Positions 1 to 11,290 of a DNA stretch of 64,000 nt are shown here, piece by piece. Below the pieces are notes generated by a model. It ran no database searches. It saw only the letters and a list, made by a program, of their open reading frames with translations, and was not told the origin of the DNA. Source of the stretch: Pelargonium tetragonum (lineage: Eukaryota > Streptophyta > Magnoliopsida > Geraniales > Geraniaceae); NCBI GenBank assembly GCA_036897445.1, contig JAYMTL010000009.1, positions 62,001-126,000 on the forward strand. The letters run 5' to 3'. Made by a program: the position numbers and the translations under genes. The number at the start of each line of letters is the position of its first letter. The stretch's first letter is position 1.

Positions 1-3000
1 TTTTTTACAAACAACGAGACAATATTGTACCTTTTTCTAGTTACATTTCATTTGTAGTCATTCACTTTTTTAGTTAGGCAGCTAGGAGTTAATCTTAAGG
101 AATACAAAACCTAATTAAAAGAAGCTCTTATTTCAGAAATGTTTTATACCCAAAATACTAGTTTTTAGTAGGTTAAGTAATGAAATAGCACCATAATCAA
201 CAGCTGTTATCAAACAAAAGAACACCCTTACAAGGTTTTTGAATTTGTAAGGAGGAAGAACAAAGCTTTTTCCTTATAATTATAAAAATTTTGTGCCTTT
301 ACCTTAAGTTAATTGGAATTTTAAGGGTAGCGTAGCCTGGCTCCTACTGTCACGTTAAAGTCTTCCCTTACTGCCCTTCAGTATCTAGTACTAATACGAG
401 AGCATGCCCTAATTTCTTTTATATAGTATTCCTTTATAAAAAAAGAGCTCCCACTATTAGGATATTAGGAAAAACCTCGGTAAATCTTAAAAATGTACAA
501 AAAACAAGGATATACTAACACCGTAGATAACTAACTACGAGAAAGGCCTTAGAATTGTTTAATATTTCGAATAGAGTTCCCGGTCTTAAAAGCATAAGTT
601 AGTTCTCATCAAGACATGGAGCTTTTAAAATGTTTTTAATTCTTCTCAAGTTAAGTGGATCCAAACAAGAACACTTTATTCAGAGTTTTGTTATCAAAAT
701 TATATCCAACAGTAAACAAGGAACCCTCTTTTTTGCAGCATTTCCCGGGGTATACTAAACTTTTCTTTCACAGTAGCTGCTCCTTAAAACTAGCGTTTTG
801 AGTTTACGGGGCGAGGTGAATTCTCGGTCATAATTTCAAAAGGACCTTCACCTGAAGTATGAAGGAAGTATATAGAAATAATAGGTATCTTTGAGATTAT
901 ATAGCATATAGCAGCTATTTTCTAAGAGTTTGACTATAGAGGGGTCCTCCGTTTGGTTTACTTTAGGTTATAGCATATTAAGAACCCACAGCACAAAAAC
1001 AAATTAGATCCTGGTTTATCAAAATGTAGCCTTAGCTTTTACGGAGTAGGCTCTATACCTTTAGCGGGGCGGAGATACTTATAAGGATTTCCTTTATCTT
1101 TTTAGTAATTAATCGGGGTTCCCTTGGAGTTGATAGGAGTTGTTCGAAAAAAGTACTCCTTTATAAGCTAGTATTAAAGAGTTTTACAAGAGTGAGGTTT
1201 TCCTGAGGGGCTTGTCTTAGCATTAGTCATTAAGTTATCATCCCTGTCTAGTACGGGGCCCTTCTTATAGATCTTTTAGCAGCAAAGGGTTCTTTTTAAA
1301 ATTTAAAAGGCAAGAAAAAAGAATTCCTATACTTTATCTAAAAAAAAGAAAAAGGGAACCCCGGTTAAAAGTAACCTAAAGGGTATTCTTTATTCGTCTA
1401 TTTAAGCTTGGAATATAATAGGGCCCGAGAAGAAGATCCTTGCTTAGTTCCTAAGTTTCTGCGCTTCAGAAAGATTGAACTAAGGATATAGAGCTTTGCT
1501 CTGCCTTTTCACTCGTGCATTTTCCCGGTCTTTCTCTAACAGATTCTTCAAGGATCCACTTTGATTATTCCTCCGTCTATCTATATGGAATAGTTTTCAG
1601 CTCTTAGCACGAGTAAGAAACTTGTACACTCTTCCTGAGTCTTTGTAACTGTATTACCCTTAACTAAAATACAGGACCAGCAATAGAATGAAACCCTAAA
1701 CTTATTACTATTACCTGCTCTAAACTCCTACGAAATTAGTACAGCAAATGAGAAGGACCCCTTTTCTAAAGATCTAAAAAGTGGATATCCGAAACGGAAA
1801 CTATTATCCTGTATATAAATAGAATTTCTAAAACTGCTGAGTATTTGAATAAAATACTTCGTCTAAAGGGCGCCCCTTGTGAAGTGTAACTTGTGTAATA
1901 TAGATTTTTACTAAACTTAAAGAGCTGTAAAAGCATGTAAAATTTTCATTTCTTTTTGAGATCAAGTATCTATCCTATATACGAGCAAGTATAATAAAGT
2001 AAACCTTTAGTAGAAATTGGTAGAAAACACAGCTTTGTACATAACAGCCTTATGATAATCTCGGATCTCGTTTTGGTAGAGTAAATCAGCTTATAACTAG
2101 ATAAAAAATAGATTTAGGAACTATCCAGAATTTTGTTTACTCATGACTTTAAAAAGGTCGCACCCTTAGCTGTACTTAGTTGTATATTAAGGATTAGTCT
2201 AATTGCAAAAAAGTACATTATTAAACCTGACTAAACCTAAGTCTTTCCGTACCACCGGAGTCTGTATCCGGGCCCCCTCAAAATTAACGACAAGTTAAGG
2301 GCCTGTTTTATTCTAATTCTAAATAGTAAAGAAAACTCCAAAGGAAACTAACTGGAACTTCTGTTTTTTATTCTACATTTGTTAATTAAACCTTGGGATT
2401 TTTCTACTCTATTTATAGAAACCCCTTCGAACAAGTACCCCCGCCAAAAATTTTTTGATAGTTAATGTAGTTTATGCTCTGAAATATAGAAAAGATTCTG
2501 AGTATACGAAATGGGGAATAGGGCTGGTGGGTAAGACTTTCACACGAGTGGATTATTACTTAAAAGACTTTTCTTAAATTTAATGTTGCTTAATTTTCGG
2601 CAGGACTTGAAACTTTGTTTTAAACCGTTTAGTACGCTCAATTCCTAGAGAAGTCTTACTAAACTATATTCGAGTTTTCCTAAATGAAAGAAATTTACCA
2701 CAGGAGTTCCCTTTAAAATTTCTTGTTTACAGACACAAGGAAACGAGTACCTTATAAAGGATAGTTTAATAATTATGCACTCAGTATCAGTATTAGTAAG
2801 AGGCTTTTAGGAGCTCACACCGGTAGCAGGGTGTAGTGATTTTCATTCATAAAATTAGACCCCCAAAAAACTAAGGCTTTTATTCAGCTCATTAAATTCT
2901 AGAAAGGTGGGAACTTAAAGGCTTCAAATTCACTAGAAAAAATCACTGCTTTAACTTTGAGTTTTGAAGTATTATACGACTACAGAACGAAATAAAAGTA

Positions 3001-5421
3001 TCTAAAAACTAGCTTTGCGCTGCTTTATAGGTTTTTTTTTAAAGCTAAGTCAAACCAACCTGCTCGGCAAAGGTTCCTCTTAAGAGACTCAAGTCAGTAA
3101 TAAAGTTACGTAAAAAGGTTTCCAAAATCTAAATCGATATCTTTTTTCTGGGATTTCCTATAATATACATTACCTAACTTTCTCATTTTACGCAGTAATA
3201 CTCTTTGTTTATAAAGCTATAATAAAAAGTGTATATAATAAAATCTCATTCTATTACATAAGTAATAGAGGGTGAGAGTTTTTTGTTTTGTATTTCCCTT
3301 TGTTCTGACTTATGCCTACTCTCTATGTATGATAGAAAGAAAGTAAAGGGCTATATAGCAGGGTTCCAGTCAACCCCTTTTTCTACGAAGTTATAGATAA
3401 CCTTTTTATATGATAAGCAAGCTTTATATTTAAAGTCTCTTTCTTTTAGTTTATATAGAATCTTAATTCTTACTTTTGTATTGTCCAATTAACGAGAACG
3501 TGGTTTTCCCTGTACTGTAAGAGGAAGTTTTTCTTATTGAAGGATTGTTAGAGTAGAGTTGGAAACGGCAATGATCGGGGAGGACTCTTTTATGCTAACT
3601 ACTAAAGACTTTTGTAATTCCTCAGTGCTTTGTGCTTTAAGGAAAAAACTACATACTTAGGTACGGGTGAATATACATTTTATAATATAAGATGGATAAA
3701 GCTCTTTACTCTAGGAGGCTCTCCGTGTTCAAACCGCTATAACTGAATATAAATAATCTCTTAAGTAAGCCTACAGAAAAATTAGAATTACACAGAGAAA
3801 TCCGGAACAAGCTTCATCTTTAATTACATTACCTTGTTTTGCTCTTCTATTATTTGATTTTGACTTTCATTCTAAGTCTTTTTTGATGTCCCAAAGCGAA
3901 TTCTTGTTACGAGTTTTTTCATTTCTTTTAGATAACCAAAAGCTCTTTAGAGCGAGGCAGTGTTACCTAAGTACAATTTCATATTAAGTGTCTTTATAAA
4001 ATTTTTATTTAAGCAGATTTTGTCTTAACCCTTATCTTACTCTTACAGGAGTTCCATTAAATCGAGATACTTCTAATAGCCAAATCTCTTATCCACTCCA
4101 GGATTGCCCTTATTAACTCTTGTTAGTCCATAGAATATCGAATATCCCGGTAAAGTTACCAAACCCTCTCGAGTTTAAGGTACCCTCGCAAGTAAGAGGA
4201 AAGATTTTAACCGGTCAGAAAAATGACTTATTCCTAAATGGATCCGATCTCTTGCTAATAAACATAAAACGGGGGGCTCCCGAAGAAGGGAGAAATTTTT
4301 AGCCTAATTCAAAGGGCACTCGAGAAGGGCTTGAAGTGGGTATACTTTCTTAGTGTTCCCTGAGTTAGAGAACTACTTTACTCCTTATTTGAAAAGTTAT
4401 GCGTCTATATACTAGAGTTTTATTAAAACAAAAGCTTTGGGTGAACCTCTACTCTAAGGAGAAATAGAGATTTTTGGCGTATATACCCAAATTAATGCCT
4501 CTTAGGTTGCCTCGGACTTTTTTTGCACTATATATAGATCTACTCGGGGACCTTTTTTTAGTACGGTAACTCTTGCCAAATTCTTTGTAAAACCCAGTAA
4601 AAGGTGTTTCTGGGACGAAAAAAACTAGTCTTAATTTGCGCAAACTCGACTAGAATTATTTAGGCCCGTTAAAACTACTCGAGAGGCTGAGATAAACATA
4701 ATAATGGGAACTTTAGGTATGTAACTGTAGCTTAAACACTACAAAAATCTCGGCCATAAAAGCGGGGATATTACGCCAAAACTGTGTGACAAGAAAAAGC
4801 TATTCAGAATGTAAGAATATATGGGGGCAGTAATATATAACCCTTATAAGTATAAGGTAATAAAAAGGATACAAATCTATTGTTTTGATATAGATCCGGG
4901 AACCTCGCCCCTAACCGAGAAGTTAGTAAATGAGGCTAAAGTTGTATCACTCCTCTCGAAGTATACTTAAGGGCTTTTAAGGGTATAACAAATACTACAA
5001 AGTGGTTTATGTATAAAAGGTTTTCCAATTGAGTTGATAGACCGAGATATAAGATGGCAGGACGTAATAAAAAACTATAGACAAACGTGGGTTCGAATCG
5101 ACCTGGGGATACTCCACTTTTTGACAAAAACTTTTTAGAATGTGACCTAAAATCTGTAATTGACAGCTTTAACAAAACAAAAGGGGTCTTTTGGAGTTTT
5201 TTAGGTTCGCATCCGCTGAATTATACTAGCGTCTTTGGCTTTGTCCCAATTAGTTATTATGGGTGACGTGTGCTTGAATAGATGCGGGTATTTAGGGGTT
5301 TTAGCCTATTGCCCTGGAATAAGGGATTCTCATTATTAAATGACCGAAAGCCCGCCTAAAACCAAAGTACTTAATTTCTAAATAAGGAATCCTCTCTTAC
5401 TTGTAAGGCCTATAACTTGTA
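1..5421. other. Non-coding AT-rich stretch, no gene seen
   Basis: No gene is supported here. ATG-initiated frames reach at most 79 codons (4936-5175, minus) and have no signal peptide, domain or cysteine pattern. The stretch holds several short GC-only palindromes in AT-rich flanks: GGGCCC at 1256, 1421 and 2270, and GGGCGCCC at 1868-1875. A T-loop-like GGTTCGAATC at 5090-5099, preceded by TAGACC at 5038, recalls a class II tRNA, but the stem halves do not pair and the spacing (52 nt) fits no standard tRNA. Confidence 0.5.
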
Positions 5422-5649
5422 CTAAAAATCCTTAAACCCAAGCTCTCTTATTTCTTGTGTTATAATCTTAGTCTTAATACCTAAAGCTGCTATAGTGCCT
5501 CTTCTCTTAGTCTTTGTAATACTCTTTCTTAATACCTTGACTTTTCTTAATCTAAAATAAAAAATACCCATGCTGAGAGCTATACCTCTCCTATGGGCTT
5601 TATCTTCTATCTTAAGAGCTTTACTTGTACCCCTCTGTGTAGCTACGAG
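5422..5649 (-). repeat. Basic (Lys/Arg-rich) open run, probable mobile-element relic
   Basis: On the minus strand one frame stays open for 75 residues with no required start codon. It is strongly basic, with segments such as RLRKVKVLRKS and ITKTKRRGTIAALGIKTK. It contains KAHRRGIAL, which resembles SPHRKGIS in the run at 57379-57594. The underlying DNA (ATACCTCTCCTATGGG near 5583) differs from that copy by one base over 16. The shared motif points to a dispersed element with a basic tail. Such tails are known at the C-terminus of fungal Fot1/pogo-type transposases and in nucleic-acid-binding proteins of other elements, and the family cannot be settled here. It is a fragment with no recognisable catalytic domain nearby. 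Confidence 0.4.
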
Positions 5650-6838
5650 TTAGTGTATTAGGATGATTTTTTTAGTATCTTATACTGTATAGGGATTGGC
5701 ATATTAGAAAGAACAAAAAAAACAACCGTTGTGAACTTTCCAGATTACAGAACGGAAAACCTAAAATATCAATGCACAACTCTGTAAAAAGCCTTAACAT
5801 AGCTACAACAAGGCAGAATACAGGAAAAGACAACTAATCCCTGCTTACTCATTTTTCTTTTTTACTATTATTTTCAGACTCTAAATACTAAAGCATTACC
5901 TTCCTTAACCTATTTGTACTTAACTTTCTAAAAGGAGTTCCTTTTTTACCGGCTAAACTGCAGTTACCAATCTGAAGTCATTTTAGTATAAGCACTTATC
6001 ACTTCTTCGTAACTTAGACCAAACTTAGAATATGTCCCCCCACGCTTAGTTGTGGCCTTGTGTTTATCCTCTTTTTAATACCATATAGCAGCCATTCTAA
6101 TATTTAAGAGGGCACATTTTATACTTAGCCAATTAAAATAAAGGAAAACTCTTAAGAAAGAAGCTAAAGCTCTGGATCCCTTCATTTCCCCAGTAAGTAC
6201 TAACTTCTTGGTATAAACACTAACCGGTTTATTATCAGTATACTTTTGCCTTTAGTTATTACTAACACCGTAAAAAAATCTCCTTTTACAAGATATGTTT
6301 AGTTCTAAAACTTTTATCCGGGCTAACTAATGAGTTGTGGGTTTCATTTCTTTAAAAACTCCTCGAATAATTTTGATAAAGGGATACCTGGAAGGACAGA
6401 CTCCTTAATTACCGCGGAACCCCTTTACTTGCAACTTATACTTACACTCTTGAAAAAGCAAATCAAACCAAGAAAAGTTTTGGGACATTACCTGCCTCTT
6501 TCCCCCGTATTGGCTGTATATCTTTTTTCGCTAGCAAGTAAGTTAACAGATAGATAGCACAATGCTTTTCTAGTCAGTCAGTGTCATTTTTTGGTTAAAG
6601 AAATTCCCGGAAATAGTTATATAAGTAGAGTCAGTTTCATAACAAGTTTTATTATTTTCATTTATTTTGCTTTCGGAACTTTTTACAGTCCAGGAGTGGG
6701 TTTTGTTCCTATTATTTCAGGTTGCCAACTTTAGAGAATAAAAGTTAGAATAAATTGACAGGGCATTCGGGTAACAGCTTATCTAACTCCGAACAGTCTA
6801 ACTACAAGGACAAGAGGTAAGGTATAGATTTTTTTCAA
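5650..6838. other. Non-coding AT-rich stretch, no gene seen
   Basis: No gene is supported. An ATG frame of 75 codons at 6330-6557 has no recognisable feature and is within chance length. A minus-strand CCGCGGTAAT at 6408-6417 matches ten bases of a universal small-subunit rRNA motif, but no other rRNA signature surrounds it, so it is treated as coincidence. Confidence 0.5.
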
Positions 6839-6870
6839 GTCAAGTAAGGTTCTCTAGCTCTGAGGAAGGG
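6839..6870 (+). repeat. Local diverged direct repeat, copy A
   Basis: This copy starts GTCAAGTAAGG and ends with CTAGCTCTGAGGAAGGG (6854-6870). The same 17 bases recur at 7267-7283, and the upstream GTCAAGTA is also shared, with a gap of a few bases between the blocks. Within 500 bp a 17-base match is unlikely by chance at this composition (roughly 0.01 expected in the whole window), so an old local duplication is the likely cause. The core GCTCTGAGGAA appears once more at 41177-41187. No coding or terminal-repeat structure is visible. Confidence 0.5.
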
Positions 6871-7244
6871 TATTTCATAAAAAAGGGGGTCTATTTAGAA
6901 TATACTATGACTTAACCTCCTAAAGGGCCTTTAATCGGTAACAAGGATTTACTCTATACTTTTCTAGGGCACTTTCCTCCCTAACTATAAAAGCATAAAA
7001 CAATGAGGAATTTCTCCAAGACTTGTCTATATTCTATCTAATCAGAGTATAATACTATACTACTAATACAATAGCTACAATAAAGGAGCTCTCATAGGTA
7101 TTTCACTTCTCCTAGAACTCTCTTTCCCTATACTCTCTAAGTCCTAGCAAGGTATAGCTCTTCATGCTAAGTCACTAAAGCAAGGCAAGTCAGTTTTTTT
7201 AAGTTCCTTTAGGTTCTGGTTTTACAATTCCTGTAAAGAAGTAA

Positions 7245-7283
7245 GTCAAGTACGGGTCTTATTCTGCTAGCTCTGAGGAAGGG
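7245..7283 (+). repeat. Local diverged direct repeat, copy B
   Basis: This is the partner of the copy at 6839-6870: it opens GTCAAGTACGGG and closes with the identical CTAGCTCTGAGGAAGGG (7267-7283). The offset between copies is about 410 bp. The surrounding 7.0-8.1 kb has the same loose texture of TTCC, CAAG and CTAATACAATA words, which suggests a larger, strongly eroded tandem or nested repeat whose edges I cannot place. Confidence 0.5.
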
Positions 7284-10200
7284 AAGGCTCAAATTTTCTT
7301 TCGACGGAAAGGGACTTGCTTTCTTGATGTCCTTAGTTTCTGGGCCAGATAAGATTTTCTAGAGAATTGAAGAAGAATTGAAATCCTAAGAATAAGATGG
7401 GTTTTTAGGTGTTTAGAGACAGATTGTGCTGGGTTTTCCAGGTCCGTTAAAGAGATGAAATAAGTGTTTTTTCTTTGTGGGTGGTCTGTAAGTATGTACT
7501 TCTAACTTTCATGGGATTAACCTCCGACTAGTTTCCGTCGGTAAGTATAGACGTACTCATAATCTTTATCTTTCTAAGGTTCCACCCTCTCTATTGATAA
7601 GCTCCACAGGCATGAGGAATATCTAGACTAATACAATAATTCATACTATAGTTCCAGTACAAGCAACTCTTTACCGATAAGCTACAAAAGACAAGAGGTA
7701 AGCTTGCTTAAAGCTAGGCTTGTATTCTATCCAAAAGAAAAAATTTATAAATCCAGGAATTTCCTAGTAAGTCTGTAGCAGTTTAACAAAGGGAAGTTCT
7801 TTGGCAGGTAACTATGTTTCCAGGTCTCTGTATCTCAATTGCATTGCCTTGTGTTCTTTAAAAGTCTAACCTGTTTATTTAGGAATTGAAACTCTTAATC
7901 TCTGTAAGTCACTCTCTGTAGCTCATGGAAAGTCAGTAAATAAGGTTTTCCATTCTGACAATAAGTAGTTCCCTGTATTCTGCACTGCATATTCCTTTTA
8001 GAATATGAATAAAGTATAGCTTGACCTTCTCTATTGTCCTTCCTAAATTTTAGAACGTCTTCCTTGACTTGAAATGGATCTTTTCCATATTTAGTAATGA
8101 AGCAATTCGCGTGCGATTTCTAAAGAACGGACGCACGAGGAATGATCTTAAAATTTCTTATTTTGAAATTAGTTTTAGTAAGAAAATCTAGCCAAAAAAC
8201 AGACGGCTTGTTAATGGTCCTTAAGTATTGGTATTAAGATTGCCCATGAAATGAGGAAAATACGTATATTAGGAATCTACGAGGTACTCCTTTGTAATAA
8301 ATTCTTCACACAATGAGCCGTGGTTTCGAATCAGATCTAGGTCTAGGAAAATCAAGCTTTACGATTAAGACTTTGACTTCTTTTTTCTTGAAAATCAGGT
8401 TTATCTGATATTGAAAAGATAGGATTCTTTATATAAATTACTTGCCGATTAGAGCAGGATTAATTAGCAACACTAGTATGAGGGTTTATTTTGAGATATG
8501 GACCATCTACGCATCCCGATTGCATCGAATAAGTCGAGATAGGAGTATGATAACGTAAGAGTATCTATTTTCCCAAACAGAGAGCTCCATGCGACTTTAT
8601 TCATAGGATTTGCAACTCTATCTATATTAAAATTTTTGGAGCCGGGTTTCTTTTAGAAAGAGTTTTTGAAGAGGCCCTCATCTTAGTACTATTTCCCTTT
8701 GTAAATAGGCCTTTTCTAATTTCTTTTTTGTCTAGTTAGTGGTTTTAATCTTAGTATACCCTACCCTCTTTGAGAGGTTTTATTCGTCAACTACCAAGGG
8801 CTTCCTTTTCACAGTAAAGTCCCTAAGGATGCCTTAAAAAAGAGCTTGGCTGAATGGTTTACTAGCTCAAGAAATTTTAGTTTTATTCTGTGATATCCCA
8901 AATAGGTAAGACCCCGTTGGATTAAAAAAAGACTTTAGCGATATATCTAATGACTCAGAGGCAACCTTTAACTTGTACTCTTGAACTAGAAACTTTTTTC
9001 TTCTGTTTTCCACAAGCTCATTTCTAATTAAAGTTAATTGAAATAAGGGAGCCTTCTCTGTTAGCCAGAGAAACTACCTGTAACCTAGCGGAAAACCAAG
9101 TATATACAATGAGCTCAAGAGTTCTACTTTACTGTAAGGAACCCCTCTTTTTAATTTGTTAATTCCAGAAAAGTGGAATATATCTAAAGAATTCAGTCAC
9201 TTTGGGCAAGACAGAAGTTCGAAGTAGTTAATATTAAGAGACCCGTTCTCTATGAGGAAAGGGTGTAGCTTATACAAGTCCCTCTTACGTTAGGAAATTC
9301 TGAAGTTTCGCTCTTATTCTTTGACTTTGTTATGTGTGATATAAGGCTGATCCTGTAATAAAGATGTTTGAATCACTCCTTGATATATATAACATTGATG
9401 AGAGGTATACACTAAAACAATTGGACAGACCTTCCTCATATTTGAAATTTTAATTAAGGATTCTAATTCTGTAAATAAGCTGAAGTTTCATATAAAGAGT
9501 AACTGATTTATGCTATTGTATGTCTATTCCCCCAACCCCAACTTAAAGGAATCTCCCTGAAAACTACTAGAACTTCTAAGTGATAAATGAATGGTATTAC
9601 TTAACCTTTTGGGTATTTCCTTTATATTTCGGTTGAAGGTAATGAGTTTCCGACAAAGACCTTTTTATTCTATAGAGTAGATATGTAGAACTAAAAGTAT
9701 AGAGGGTAGGGGTCTCCTGTCTTTCTGAATCGAGTGTAATTTGTTCCTTAGGATTTTCCTATTTCTAGGATTTTAGTAATTAAGAAGATAGTTAAACAGA
9801 ATCAAGGTCTCTTTCTCGCGGTACTTTACGTTTAAAGGTAAGTTTTAAGGGTTATATAAAGATTCTAGTAATTCTTCGTATCTAGCTTCTAAGAAAGTGG
9901 TAGGTATCCCGAAGAGTAATAAAGCCAAAAAGAAGTCTATGTTAGTGCCACAGTGTAAGGTAGGGAGTATCCTTGGATATTCTAAAGGAAAGATTTCAGG
10001 TCTTATCAAGTCAATACTACAGCCATGACTAGAGCGGTCAAAGTGGAATTTGTTGCATTAGTGGCTTTTGCAGTCCCGGTTGGTTGGTTTTTACTGAACA
10101 AAGTGTTATAAGTAGCTAAGTCGTCAGGAGGCATGCCTAAGAATGAATTAAGATTTGAGGGATTCTGCTAACTAAAAGGGTTTTACTCTGCGCTTTTGAG

Positions 10201-10950
10201 TCAGATTGAGATAGAAAATTCAATATTAGGTTAAGAGTTCAAATCCCAGACAGAGTATTAAGACTTAGGTTCTATTCCCATTAGTTGAAACTTTTCCAGA
10301 ATTCGTACAACCTATCAAGTAGCTCTCTATTCATAGTAGACTTATTTAATTTAACTTAAAATTTCAATTCTAGCTAAGCAAACCTCTAAATGGCTGCCTT
10401 TATTTTATTTACTGGATAAGATCCAAACCAATCAAATAACATGAAACTTCTTTAGTTGTGAAATTCCTTAGTGGACTTAGTACACAGAACCCGGGAAGTT
10501 AAGAACTCCTTACTTAAAAAAAACTTTTAGTCAAACTTGTTATTACCTCATTTTCCTTGAGCCGAGGTGTCTATCTTAAAACTCGTTAGTTAGCCCTTTA
10601 TAAAATTCACAAAAAAAACAGGAAACGGGTAACTGAAAGGCAACTCTTCCTTACTTACACCTCCTTAATTGGATTTTTGCTTGTTATGAGCTCTTACTTA
10701 GATAGAGAAGGGAATCCCTAGATTTTGTACCTGTCCTTCTTGACTTAAATAGAAAATCCTTCCTTAATTTTTTATGTAGAACAGTTATATTACTTATAGT
10801 ATATGGGATAAGACAGAGTAGTTTATAATAGTTGTATTCTATATTATAGGAGTGATTTTAGTGTTTAGGTGTATTCCTCTTAGGGGCTCTTAAGAGATTG
10901 AGCCTTATAAGTATATATTTTACTTATTGTACCCAATTGCAGCAGAGCGG
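7284..10950. other. Non-coding AT-rich stretch, no gene seen
   Basis: I see no gene or RNA gene. A T-loop-like word (GGTTTCGAATC, near 8322) and GAGTTCAAATCCC (near 10235) recall tRNA T-arms but lack the D-arm at the right distance and have no pairing stems, so they are not called. The region 7.3-8.0 kb has a repeated TTCC/CCAG texture shared loosely with 43.5-44.0 kb. Confidence 0.45.
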
Positions 10951-11290
10951 AGGGAGGTGCCTTATAATAAACATCCTACTTACCTTATTGCCAACATCTA
11001 CCCCATACCCTGTTCCATACTCTTCTTAATACCCACCAGTCAGACCTGTAACTTCTTTAGAGATTAGTTTTAGCTTTTGTGCCCTATTTCATACTCTTAT
11101 TCAGAAGCCCTTGTTACTCTTATTTTTTTTAGCTGGATCAGAAGCAGAAGGTTTACCTGCTATACCCTTAGTTCTACATATGCCCTTACCCGTAAAACAA
11201 ACTTTACCTAGAAGAAACAAAGGAACAAGCAACTCTTTACCCCTATACACCCGCTCACTGCTTACTTAGATATACCTTGTACTAGAAATC
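10951..11290 (-). repeat. Pyrimidine-rich block, basic on the minus strand; possible repeat relic
   Basis: On the plus strand C far exceeds G here, unlike the flanks. Read on the minus strand, 11104-11139 gives a short lysine/asparagine-rich peptide (DPAKKNKSNKGF). The same style of strand asymmetry with basic minus-strand peptides recurs at 16994-17104, 38459-38560 and 57379-57594, which suggests related mutated coding tails. The fragment is too short and eroded to assign to a family. Confidence 0.25.

Noticed and set aside
5038-5110. Class II (Leu/Ser-type) tRNA around GTGGGTTCGAATC
   Set aside because: The T-loop word is good, but the stem halves do not pair and the D-arm-like TAGACC lies 52 nt away, which fits no standard tRNA without extra assumptions.
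6408-6417. CCGCGGTAAT (minus) as a small-subunit rRNA remnant
   Set aside because: Only ten bases plus a nearby GGAG match, and no other rRNA signature occurs in order around it.
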